Counted from the first letter of the stretch, positions 8,136 through 13,847 are shown. The stretch is DNA of 32,298 nucleotides from Novacetimonas cocois (GCF_003311635.1 NZ_QEXL01000023.1:1-32298), one strand, 5' to 3'. A program made the numbers and translations. Notes: generated from the letters alone by a model not told the origin.

Positions 8136-8770
8136 GGCGCCAGCCCCCCGATCTCGGCCGTCAGGGCGGCGATTTCACGGGCGGCAATCCCATGCGGGCG
8201 CAGGTCGCAGACCAGGCGGCCGGTGCGCGCAGCGTCGGCGAAGGCGACACGCTGGCCGATCCGCGCCATGAGCGCCGCTGGCTCATGTCCCGCCAGCGCC
8301 AGCCGGGTTTCGCGGGCGATCACCGTGCGGGTGGCGCAGCGGTTGAGCACGAAACGGGCCAGCAGGCCAGGACGGAAGAGCCGCGCCTCCTCCAGCAGCC
8401 GCAGCATCTCGGCCGAGGCCCAGCCGTCAAACGGGGAGGGTTGCGCCGGGATCAGCACGAGGTCGGCCGCCAGCAGGGCGGAGCGCAGCAGCGCTGCCAC
8501 GCGCGGAGGACCGTCGATAACGACGTGATCCGCCCCCTGAGCCAATTCCGGCGCCTCGTGGTGGAGCGTATCGCGTGCCAGCCCGATGACACCGAACAGC
8601 CGGGGCAGTCCTTCCCGCGCCCGCTGCGCCGACCAGTCTAGCGCCGAACCTTGCGGGTCGGCGTCGATGACCGTCACGCGCCGGCCTTCCCGAGCCCATT
8701 GGCCCGCGAGATGCAGCGCCAGCGTCGTCTTGCCGACGCCACCCTTCTGGTTGAGGAGGGCCACGATCAT
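8132..8770 (-). CDS. parA: ParA-family partition ATPase
   Basis: A 212-aa ParA/MinD-type ATPase with a deviant Walker A motif (NQKGGVGKTT) at the N-terminus, VTVIDADPQGSALDW, and DHVVIDGPP as switch II. There is no N-terminal helix-turn-helix extension, so it is the small (type Ib-like) form. It would segregate the element when it is extrachromosomal. The ATG at 8770 is preferred: it overlaps the repA stop (ATGA) and has GGAGAGGGG just upstream. The alternative start at 8794 lies inside repA. Confidence 0.93.
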   Translation of the reverse strand: MIVALLNQKGGVGKTTLALHLAGQWAREGRRVTVIDADPQGSALDWSAQRAREGLPRLFGVIGLARDTLHHEAPELAQGADHVVIDGPPRVAALLRSALLAADLVLIPAQPSPFDGWASAEMLRLLEEARLFRPGLLARFVLNRCATRTVIARETRLALAGHEPAALMARIGQRVAFADAARTGRLVCDLRPHGIAAREIAALTAEIGGLAP

Positions 8771-9822
8771 GACCCCTCTCCGGGGCTTATCCACGGATCG
8801 GAAGAGGGGCCAACATCCTTAAAGTTAGACTCTTTTAAGTTAGATTCTAAGTTAAGGGCGTCATAACCGTTTGATTCAACGTCGTGATTCGGCGTTTTCC
8901 GCAAACGATAGCACGGATGCCGTGGCAGTGATGGCACGGATAAATCCACAACTGATAGCACGGATGAATTCACAGCCTGTCCACAGGTGTCTGTGGATAA
9001 TTTGACAGGCGCAAAAGCCAGCATGTCATTACCGTTACGGTCGGGGCGCACCGACAGCCGATAGCCGGCAAAGGGCTGCCGTTTCGCCATCTCGCGCAGT
9101 TCGAAGGCAAAGCGGCGATACGGGGAAAGGCTGGCGGATTTTTCGTAGAGATGGCGCAGGCCGAAGGCCCAGCCTGCGCGCTGGCGACCGCCATGCTTGC
9201 GCACGATGCGATAGAGCCAGCGCTCCAGACCGCCAGTGAGGTCAAAATAAGCCGGGTCGATGGTCAGCACGAGCGCGTCGTCGAGAACCGCCTGATAGAA
9301 CCAGTCGGGCAGGATCAATTCGATCACGCGGGTGCGCCCTTCCCGCGCGGTGTGTCGTTTCCATTCGTTGATCCAGGAAAAGCGGTGCAGTTGCCCCTTG
9401 CCGGTCTGCCGCAGCGACGTCTTGATCGTGGTGGACTGCAGCCGGTCGAAGGCCGCTTCCAGCCGCTCATAGTCCCGCGCGCTGTCGCCCCGACCGATGA
9501 AGGTCAGGATCTCGCGCGGGCTGGCCACCATCAGCCGCGACGTGCGCCGACCGGCGTCACGCGCGGCAACGAGATGGCTGGCGGCCCAGATCAGCACGTC
9601 AGCATCCCAGATCGTGGCCATGCCATGTTCGGCAGACGCCTCGACCCGGATCATGACATCCGGGGTCCGGTAATCGATCGGGACCATGCGAGGGGATTTG
9701 GCGAGGCTGAAGAACGGAAACGCCATCAGATCCTGCGCGTCGCGAGGGGCGAAATCTCCCGCGATGGCATGGAAGAGTTCCAGTTGCTCGCGCTCCGAAC
9801 GCGCCCTGCCGATCGGGGACAT
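8767..9822 (-). CDS. repA: Replication initiator protein RepA (RPA family)
   Basis: A 351-aa initiator of the RPA family (replication initiator protein A). Typical blocks are QDLMAFPFFSLAKSPR near the N-terminus, VDYRTPDV-like VPIDYRTPD, MATIWDADVLIWAASHL, REILTFIGRG and RRFAFELREMAKRQPFAGY. It would allow the excised element to replicate. The conserved part ends near residue 275. The remaining ~75 residues are low-complexity and coincide with iteron-like repeats and DnaA boxes in the DNA, so this segment probably serves mainly as origin. It starts directly at the stop of the excisionase-like gene (TGATG). Confidence 0.92.
   Translation of the reverse strand: MSPIGRARSEREQLELFHAIAGDFAPRDAQDLMAFPFFSLAKSPRMVPIDYRTPDVMIRVEASAEHGMATIWDADVLIWAASHLVAARDAGRRTSRLMVASPREILTFIGRGDSARDYERLEAAFDRLQSTTIKTSLRQTGKGQLHRFSWINEWKRHTAREGRTRVIELILPDWFYQAVLDDALVLTIDPAYFDLTGGLERWLYRIVRKHGGRQRAGWAFGLRHLYEKSASLSPYRRFAFELREMAKRQPFAGYRLSVRPDRNGNDMLAFAPVKLSTDTCGQAVNSSVLSVVDLSVPSLPRHPCYRLRKTPNHDVESNGYDALNLESNLKESNFKDVGPSSDPWISPGEGS
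8787..9000. other. Candidate replication origin inside the repA 3' end
   Basis: Within 215 bp there are three iteron-like repeats (8907-8965) and a perfect DnaA box on the minus strand (TTATCCACA, complement of 8992-9000). A near-match DnaA box (TTATCCACG, 8787-8795) and an inverted repeat TCCACAG-gtgt-CTGTGGA (8980-8997) are also present. An AT-rich patch carries AAGTTAGACTCT (8822-8833), AAGTTAGATTCT (8837-8848) and AAGTTAAG (8849-8856), which could be the unwinding region. Iterons, DnaA boxes and an AT-rich repeat block next to an initiator gene are the parts of a classic oriV. Confidence 0.6.
8907..8965 (+). repeat. Three iteron-like direct repeats
   Basis: GATAGCACGGAT (8907-8918), GATGGCACGGAT (8930-8941) and GATAGCACGGAT (8954-8965), start-to-start 23 and 24 bp, about two helical turns. 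They encode the similar peptide pieces LSV/PCYR of the repA tail, but the repeat spacing is not a multiple of three throughout, so selection on DNA rather than protein is likely. Confidence 0.6.
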
Positions 9823-10106
9823 CAGCGGCGGTTTCCACGTGAGGTCGGCGGGATCAGCGGACTTTGCCGCGCGGCCGCCGATACGGTACCAGCGGTGGTG
9901 TCCGAGGTATGGGCACGTGCCCCGCTCTCGACCCAGGCCTGCAATTCATCGACCCGATAGACCACGCGACCACCAAGTTTCGAGTAGCGCGGACCGGTGC
10001 CGTAGATCCGGTGTTTTTCCAGAGTGCGAATGGAAAGCCCGACGAAGCGCGAAGCGTCAGGCGTGCGCAGATAGCGTGGTGGCAGGTCGCTGTAATTGGC
10101 GGACAT
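9822..10106 (-). CDS. AlpA/RdfS-like excisionase (MerR-type HTH)
   Basis: A 94-aa DNA-binding protein of the AlpA/excisionase type. RYLRTPDASRFVGLSIRTLE forms the winged helix-turn-helix, followed by HRIYGTGPRYSKLGGRVVYR, the wing that reads the minor groove. Recombination directionality factors such as RdfS of ICEMlSymR7A look like this and lead the transfer operon, as here. It would steer the element's recombinase toward excision. The start at 10106 has GGAG nine bases upstream. A general HTH regulator without excisionase activity remains possible. Confidence 0.82.
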   Translation of the reverse strand: MSANYSDLPPRYLRTPDASRFVGLSIRTLEKHRIYGTGPRYSKLGGRVVYRVDELQAWVESGARAHTSDTTAGTVSAAARQSPLIPPTSRGNRR

Positions 10107-10510
10107 GAGGTGGCTCCGTGATCGCTGTCTGGGGCTGCGGGACAGATGCGGCCAGCAGGGATCAGCGTGGCGGAGCGGCCACGTTTGGAACTAGGACCGA
10201 TCTCGCAGAGGCATGAGATCGCTCCTAGACAAGCAAAAGATAGCAATACTGTCGCTAGGAACGGGAACTACTCTGCCTGATCGCGAACTCCACATCCTAA
10301 ACTCCCATGTGCGGCGGCCTTAAAATAGCTGGACAGAAATCTCGCATGCGATGTAGGTATCTGAGGAGGGGTTCTGAGGCCCTGACTTGCTGGACGGTCG
10401 AAGCCTTGGTGGGAGGATTTTCTCCCTATTAGTCTTTTTCGAGTGCCTTTGTGGATGGCTCGAGAGCGTAATGTCCGGACCTCGTGCCAAATATCCAGGA
10501 AGGTGAAGAA
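10107..10510. other. Divergent control region of the transfer operon
   Basis: A 404-bp gap without a gene between the minus-strand excisionase-led operon and the plus-strand orphan gene. It holds the 14-bp inverted repeat at 10191-10228, a further half-site-like GCTAGGAACG (10254-10263) and a small hairpin GGGAG-GATTTT-CTCCC (10411-10426). The promoter for the transfer operon should be here; no clean -35/-10 pair could be chosen. Confidence 0.5.
10191..10228. promoter_or_regulatory. 14-bp inverted repeat upstream of excisionase gene
   Basis: CTAGGACCGATCTC (10191-10204) and GAGATCGCTCCTAG (10215-10228) are complementary except for one pair and are separated by 10 bp. The element lies 85-122 bp upstream of the excisionase-like start, an activator-type position. 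A candidate binding site for the DUF2285 activator or for the excisionase itself. Confidence 0.5.
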
Positions 10511-11080
10511 ATGTCCTTTTTTGACGCCACCCCCAGTGTCGCAATCTGTAGCCGTGAGTTCATGAGGGATGTGCGCTACGCATTACCCGACTTTACTTGC
10601 ATAAAAATGAACCAATTGGACGAAGCCATTGCGAGTGGTCTCGGCTTCAACAGTCGTGCAGCTTTGCTGCAAGCATTGACGAGCGTCGAGCGTCTCGTTG
10701 TGACCGTCCAAGATGATCGCTTCCGCAAACGTTTAGGCGATTTTGGAGCATCTATCGCTGAAGGCGTATTCCAAGAATGCATCATCAGTATGGCGGGAAG
10801 GTCGTCTGCCGAGATCCTCGTAGGGTTTCAGGGCGATCAAAGAAAGGCGAATGGTCGGGTCCAAGTTCGATTGAACCGAATTCCTTCTGCAGAAGAACTT
10901 GAGCAAGCCGGTGGTCTTGAATTTGAAACGTTCATGCCTGCATTTGCGCGGAACACAATTCCGGGCAAGCACATGGTTGCAGCAGCTCTTGATCTCGGCG
11001 GCAGCATAGATTTGGAGGGTTATTGGGTGGACGTTGGGCCTAAAAATAATTGGCTATCTATCATCGGGCCTTTAAATTGA
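10511..11080 (+). CDS. Hypothetical protein, orphan cargo gene
   Basis: A 189-aa protein from the ATG at 10511 (MSFFDATPSV), which has a strong ribosome-binding site (AGGAAGGTGAAGAA). No family recognised with confidence. The N-terminal segment (MNQLDEAIASGLGFNSRAAL) has the pattern of a short helical motif seen in several uncharacterised plasmid proteins. The rest looks like a mixed alpha/beta domain without membrane segments. The GC content is visibly lower than that of the flanking operons and it is transcribed alone, against its neighbours, with its own terminator (11134-11174). These traits suggest an independently acquired gene. Confidence 0.75.
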   Translation: MSFFDATPSVAICSREFMRDVRYALPDFTCIKMNQLDEAIASGLGFNSRAALLQALTSVERLVVTVQDDRFRKRLGDFGASIAEGVFQECIISMAGRSSAEILVGFQGDQRKANGRVQVRLNRIPSAEELEQAGGLEFETFMPAFARNTIPGKHMVAAALDLGGSIDLEGYWVDVGPKNNWLSIIGPLN

Positions 11081-11133
11081 TGAAAAATAAATAACTTTTT
11101 GAGAAAGTATTCTCGAAAAATATAGAAATACAA

Positions 11134-11174
11134 CTGAACTTGCATTGCCGTGCAAGTTCAGTCTTTCTGTTTTT
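11134..11174 (+). terminator. Rho-independent terminator
   Basis: Perfect 11-bp stem CTGAACTTGCA (11134-11144) / TGCAAGTTCAG (11151-11161), six-base loop, then TCTTTCTGTTTTT. It ends the plus-strand gene before it runs into the convergent DUF2285 operon. Confidence 0.9.
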
Positions 11175-11220
11175 ATGTTAAACGCACATCAATATGGAGC
11201 TATCTGTGGTTCGCAGCCTA

Positions 11221-11826
11221 TCAACGCCCTCGAAATGGGTGCAGTAGCAGCCGGCGGTATCCCCCATCGCTCAGGCCCCGTGCAAAACGCACCAGCCGTT
11301 TCATACGGAAATGTAGATCGTGCGAAAGCCAATCCTGCGGGAAAACCTCCCGACCGAACAGGACACCAGCGACCTCGCGCTGCGAAACCCCGTCATCCAG
11401 CCCATCGAGCGTACGGAGCGCCAGGATCAGCCGACTGACCCGATCTGGCGACAGGGTCGCGGGATCGGGGCCAGAGCGCCGGCCCGTCAGCGCGCGCCAG
11501 AGCCGCAACGCGGCTTGGACGCGCACGTCGAACAGGGCGTCGAGCGGCAGGACGACAGAGAGAGCTTCGATCCCTGACGTCACCTGATGCAGGCGCAGAA
11601 CGACGCCGGGGCGCTCGAGCAGGAGTTCACCAACCTGGCCCGCCGGCAATCCTATGAAAATAGAGGTGAACGGCGGGTGATCCGGGTCAGCCAGACCGGT
11701 CGGCACTTCCATCAGCGCGATCACGCCCGGCAGCACCGCGGCACTCCACAAGGCAGTACGCGGGTTCAGCGCAGTGCGCACACTTTCGAAATCGCAACCC
11801 CCAGCGCCGGGCGAAGGCCTCGGCAT
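11221..11826 (-). CDS. DUF2285 protein, C-terminal part of a split FseA-like activator
   Basis: The second reading frame of a split gene. From about 11787 downward it reads ESVRTALNPRTALWSAAVLP, then the DUF2285 region: VVLRLHQVTSGIEAL, FDVRVQAALRLWRALTG and RLILALRTLDGLDDGVSQRE ending in FRMKRLVRFARGLSDGGYR. DUF2285 is a helix-turn-helix variant used by the ICE excision activator FseA and its antiactivator QseM. The ORF start at 11826 has no good ribosome-binding site, and its first ~13 residues are the out-of-frame copy of the upstream gene. It is therefore probably translated only by +1 frameshifting from the 11986 start, giving a fusion of about 254 aa. Confidence 0.8.
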   Translation of the reverse strand: MPRPSPGAGGCDFESVRTALNPRTALWSAAVLPGVIALMEVPTGLADPDHPPFTSIFIGLPAGQVGELLLERPGVVLRLHQVTSGIEALSVVLPLDALFDVRVQAALRLWRALTGRRSGPDPATLSPDRVSRLILALRTLDGLDDGVSQREVAGVLFGREVFPQDWLSHDLHFRMKRLVRFARGLSDGGYRRLLLHPFRGR

Positions 11827-11986
11827 CCGGCTGCATCAAGGCACCCCGGCGCAATGCGCGCTGAAGGGTGGCACGCTCACGGATAAAGTCCCGATTGCGA
11901 CTGACAAACTGCAAGGCAAAGGCAGGGGCGTCGAGCGACCGCAGGCCCTCGTACGCGCCCGCCGACCGCCAGTTGGCGCGGCTCAT
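11687..11986 (-). CDS. N-terminal part of split FseA-like activator
   Basis: Starts at ATG 11986 (MSRANWRSAGAYEGLRSLDA) with GGAGA upstream. Residues 1-66 match the transcriptional-regulator-like N-terminal domain normally fused to DUF2285, ending in DAEAFARRWGLRF. After the TTT codon for F66 the frame continues as cysteine/arginine-rich non-family sequence to a stop at 11687, while the family sequence continues in the +1 frame. It can be read as a programmed frameshift gene (precedent: FseA of ICEMlSymR7A, from two DUF2285-type ORFs) or as an ordinary inactivating indel. The clean TTT-C junction favours the former. Confidence 0.75.
   Translation of the reverse strand: MSRANWRSAGAYEGLRSLDAPAFALQFVSRNRDFIRERATLQRALRRGALMQPDAEAFARRWGLRFRKCAHCAEPAYCLVECRGAAGRDRADGSADRSG
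11785..11791 (-). promoter_or_regulatory. Candidate +1 frameshift site (TTT-C-GAA)
   Basis: On the minus strand the mRNA reads CGA UUU C GAA AGU at the end of the first frame. tRNA-Phe (anticodon GAA) in the P site can move from UUU to the better-paired UUC, skipping one base, and GAA AGU then continues the family sequence exactly. The zero-frame A-site codon is CGA, usually slow in GC-rich bacteria. Inference from sequence; not tested. Confidence 0.55.
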
Positions 11987-12118
11987 GGCGTCGTCTCCGA
12001 TGCGTAACGGGTGGGAACAGGGCAAGCACTTGCTCGCGAGAGTATGCCAGACCATCCCGCTGCCCGCTACGCCCCGGTCCTGCAACAGGTCTTGCGGATC
12101 ACGCAACGATTCAGGGGG

Positions 12119-12397
12119 TCAATGGGGTGCGCCGCCCCGCAGCAGATGCTGGTAGCCATGCTCGGTCATCCAGTGCGCCCGCGCCAGATGGCTGTGCCAG
12201 CAGCGGTGGACGCCCTCGGGATCGGCCGCCGGGTCGCGGTGGAGCACGATCCGGGCGACCTCGCGCCAGTCGGCACCGTCAGCCTCGGCGTCCAGCAGAC
12301 GCAGATACGTGATGAGGTGCTGTTCGTCATAGCCGGTGAGACAGGACGCTTCCGGAGCGCTGTCGGCGACGGGCGGGTCGAGCGGGGGCTTCTGCAT
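12119..12397 (-). CDS. Small DUF2285 protein (QseM-like antiactivator)
   Basis: A 92-aa protein consisting of one DUF2285 domain: LTGYDEQHLITYLRLLDAEA, GADWREVARIVLHRDP, then HRCWHSHLARAHWMTEHGYQ. In ICEMlSymR7A the stand-alone DUF2285 protein QseM binds FseA and the quorum-sensing activator and blocks transfer. The same arrangement here (XRE regulator, short DUF2285, split DUF2285 activator on one strand) suggests the same role. It starts 11 bp after the XRE gene, with a weak ribosome-binding site, so translation may depend on the upstream gene. The functional name is inferred. Confidence 0.82.
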   Translation of the reverse strand: MQKPPLDPPVADSAPEASCLTGYDEQHLITYLRLLDAEADGADWREVARIVLHRDPAADPEGVHRCWHSHLARAHWMTEHGYQHLLRGGAPH

Positions 12398-12408
12398 GAT
12401 GGGGCCGA

Positions 12409-12693
12409 TCAGGTCGGAGAACGAACGCGACGCACCCTAGCCTGCCGCGTTTGGGTATCGGAAGTTTCGTTAAGAAACATGACGCCGCGCCCTTGTCCGG
12501 ACTCGATGAACAGGATGCCCGCCGCTTCCAGCGCGCGGCGAACCTGGTCGGCTGTGCCTTCGTGAACGCCGAGACCGCGCTCGGATTCAAGGCGCTTGAG
12601 CGCGGTCAATGCTACGAGGGCCTTTTCAGCAAGCATCTCCTGTGTCCAGTTCAGGAGTGCCCGTGCCGCCCTTACCTGTCGGCCAGTGATCAT
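12409..12693 (-). CDS. XRE-family transcriptional regulator (QseC-like)
   Basis: A 94-aa Cro/C1-type helix-turn-helix protein: MITGRQVRAARALLNWTQEM, LAEKALVALTALKRLE as the recognition helix region, and LEAAGILFIESGQGRGVMF as the conserved tail of this XRE subfamily. It is the first gene of the minus-strand control operon. Its promoter (TTGAAT-17-TATAGT, 12738-12766) is covered by a long palindrome, so autoregulation is likely. By analogy with QseC it would keep the downstream antiactivator/activator genes in balance. The same palindrome at 30162-30178 suggests a second target. Confidence 0.88.
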   Translation of the reverse strand: MITGRQVRAARALLNWTQEMLAEKALVALTALKRLESERGLGVHEGTADQVRRALEAAGILFIESGQGRGVMFLNETSDTQTRQARVRRVRSPT

Positions 12694-12731
12694 TCATGAT
12701 CACATCCGACACGCAAAGCCAGCACACCAGA

Positions 12732-12766
12732 AATACGACTATAATAGTCGTATTATGAAGATTCAA
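12732..12766 (-). promoter_or_regulatory. XRE-operon promoter with overlapping palindromic operator
   Basis: Palindrome centred on A12743: 23 bp (12732-12754) with both 11-bp arms perfectly complementary; its core is ACGACTATAATAGTCGT (12735-12751). The minus-strand promoter reads TTGAAT (12766-12761), a 17-bp spacer, then TATAGT (12743-12738), so the palindrome covers the -10 box. Binding here would block RNA polymerase. Confidence 0.8.
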
Positions 12767-12836
12767 CATTGTTCTTTCAGGATGATGGCCAAATGGAATC
12801 GGCGTCTGAATTTCCGATGGTACGGGCGACCATACG

Positions 12837-12861
12837 AAAAGACCCCCGCACTATGCGGGGG
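12837..12861 (-). terminator. Rho-independent terminator of small ORF
   Basis: Stem CCCCCGC (12843-12849) / GCGGGGG (12855-12861) with a five-base loop; on the minus strand it is followed by TCTTTT. The stop codon of the 50-aa gene (12851-12853) lies in the loop. Confidence 0.8.
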
Positions 12862-13003
12862 GCGTCTCGTCGTGCGGTTCTGCCGCGAATTGCGCGCATG
12901 CCCGCTTCAGTTCGCGCTCGATCTGCCGACGCTCACGGCGGCTGAGGTGAAAGCTGGTCAGTTCGGCGCGCAGCATCTGGATGTGGTCGTGTAGCGTGGT
13001 CAT
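12851..13003 (-). CDS. Small basic helical protein, 50 aa
   Basis: A short gene starting MTTLHDHIQMLRAELTSFHL with an excellent ribosome-binding site (AAAGGAGCAGGACG before the ATG) and ending in a rho-independent terminator. The sequence is rich in R, E and L and would form one or two amphipathic helices (ERRQIERELKRACAQF). No family recognised. Similar tiny proteins are common near DUF736 genes in these elements, so a conserved accessory role is possible. The ribosome-binding site, clean stop and terminator make it a believable gene despite its size. Confidence 0.7.
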   Translation of the reverse strand: MTTLHDHIQMLRAELTSFHLSRRERRQIERELKRACAQFAAEPHDETPPA

Positions 13004-13036
13004 CGTCCTGCTCCTTTCGTTTGTCGAAGACAGGAC

Positions 13037-13178
13037 ACCGCCTCATGCACGCGGGAACCGGGTCAGGGATCGCCGTCAGGCGACCGGCTTGCCGGCGTGC
13101 GGGGGAGCCGATTTTGTTCGGGACGACCGATAGGTCGGCTCGGGCAAAATTGGGGGGACCGCGCGTCCTTGAGGCGGT
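13037..13178. ncRNA. Multi-helix structured element (candidate RNA)
   Basis: A 142-nt stretch folds into a closed multi-branch structure. P1: ACCGCCTCA (13037-13045) with TGAGGCGGT (13170-13178). P2: GCACGC (13047-13052) with GCGTGC (13095-13100), containing TCGCC-GTCA-GGCGA (13070-13083). P3: a 21-bp stem (13108-13128 with 13133-13153) capped by GATA, with one mismatch and four G-U pairs. P4: GGAC-CGCGC-GTCC (13156-13168). The G-U pairs are allowed only in plus-strand RNA; as minus-strand RNA they become A-C mismatches. It lies in the gap between DUF736 and the 50-aa gene, so a minus-strand leader or a DNA-level element is also possible. No known RNA family recognised. Confidence 0.5.
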
Positions 13179-13308
13179 TCACGCCGGGCATGGTACAATG
13201 GGAAGACTGAGGGAAGCCCTGTTCCCCCTGCCCCACCCGAAGGCAGGCCGATCGGATCTCGGGCGATCAGCCACGCCCGCCCTTTCGTTCCGGCCGCCAC
13301 CACGATGG

Positions 13309-13333
13309 CCCCGCCCGGACCGGCCGGGCGGGG
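13309..13333. terminator. GC-rich hairpin after DUF736 (terminator-like)
   Basis: A perfect 10-bp stem CCCCGCCCGG (13309-13318) / CCGGGCGGGG (13324-13333) with a five-base loop, 12 bp past the DUF736 stop. No T-run follows on either strand, so it may act as attenuator, mRNA 3'-end protector or weak terminator. Confidence 0.4.
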
Positions 13334-13344
13334 ATCGCGGTGCC

Positions 13345-13671
13345 TCAGTCGCCGTTGCGGCGGCCGTTGGGGCGGGACCAGATCAGGCTGTAGCCCTCGC
13401 CGTCCTCGTCATCGAAGAGATTGGCGAAGATCGGGGCGTTGAAGCTCGGATCGTCCAGCTTGAGGCTCAGATAGTCGCGCCCCTCGTTGGAGCGCCGGGA
13501 CCAGGCCGCGCCGATCTCAACCCGACCGACGAAGACGCGGTGGCTGGGGGCGTTGTCGTTCGCGCGCGTGGTCTCGGGGGCGATGCGGACGTTCGGGGTC
13601 TGGAGCGAGAGGGTGACGATCTCGCCGTTATACCCGTTGCCGACTTTCTTGAAGGTGCCGATGGTGGCCAT
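13345..13671 (-). CDS. DUF736 family protein (copy 2)
   Basis: A 108-aa DUF736 protein: MATIGTFKKVGNGYNGEIVT, then HRVFVGRVEIGAAWSRRSNE, GRDYLSLKLDDPSFNAPIFA and the C-terminal YSLIWSRPN. It has the same layout as the copy at 5780-6118 but is only moderately similar in sequence, so the two are old paralogues rather than a recent duplication. The ATG has GGAG seven bases upstream. Unlike copy 1, it is preceded by a structured leader (13765-13847) that is shared with the DUF2493 gene. Function unknown. Confidence 0.95.
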   Translation of the reverse strand: MATIGTFKKVGNGYNGEIVTLSLQTPNVRIAPETTRANDNAPSHRVFVGRVEIGAAWSRRSNEGRDYLSLKLDDPSFNAPIFANLFDDEDGEGYSLIWSRPNGRRNGD

Positions 13672-13764
13672 GATACTGCTCCGTGATCTCTGTTATCGAG
13701 CCCGCACCATTGCGGCCTCGATGGCGATCGGACAGACGGAGGCGATCGGCGGCGCATCCTTCAG

Positions 13765-13847
13765 GGCCGCAGCGCAGCGGAGGACGGCGGGACGGAATTT
13801 TCTTGATGCGCGAGGAATGACGGCGCAGCCGTCAGGGGAAGAAAATT
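13765..13847 (-). promoter_or_regulatory. Structured 5' leader, copy 1 (upstream of DUF736)
   Basis: A 24-nt conserved block (13765-13788, starting GGCCGCAGCGCAGCGGAGGA) lies beside a two-tier hairpin. Outer stem AATTTTCTT (13796-13804) / AAGAAAATT (13839-13847); inner stem TGACGGC (13818-13824) / GCCGTCA (13828-13834). The conserved block is 93 nt upstream of the DUF736 start. Copy 2 at 16111-16205 has the same block and layout with different stem sequences. Confidence 0.6.

Noticed and set aside
8907-8965. CRISPR-like array
   Set aside because: Repeats are only 12 bp with 11-12 bp spacing and lie inside repA with DnaA boxes nearby; they fit iterons, not CRISPR. No other array was seen.
11687-11986. 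Plain pseudogene caused by a random frameshift
   Set aside because: Not excluded, but both halves are undamaged, the shift is exactly at TTT-C, and a frameshift-controlled relative (FseA) is known, so programmed frameshifting is preferred.
13076-13303. 75-aa minus-strand frame
   Set aside because: It overlaps the strongly folded element at 13037-13178, lacks a convincing ribosome-binding site and is low in sequence complexity; structure explains the sequence better than coding.
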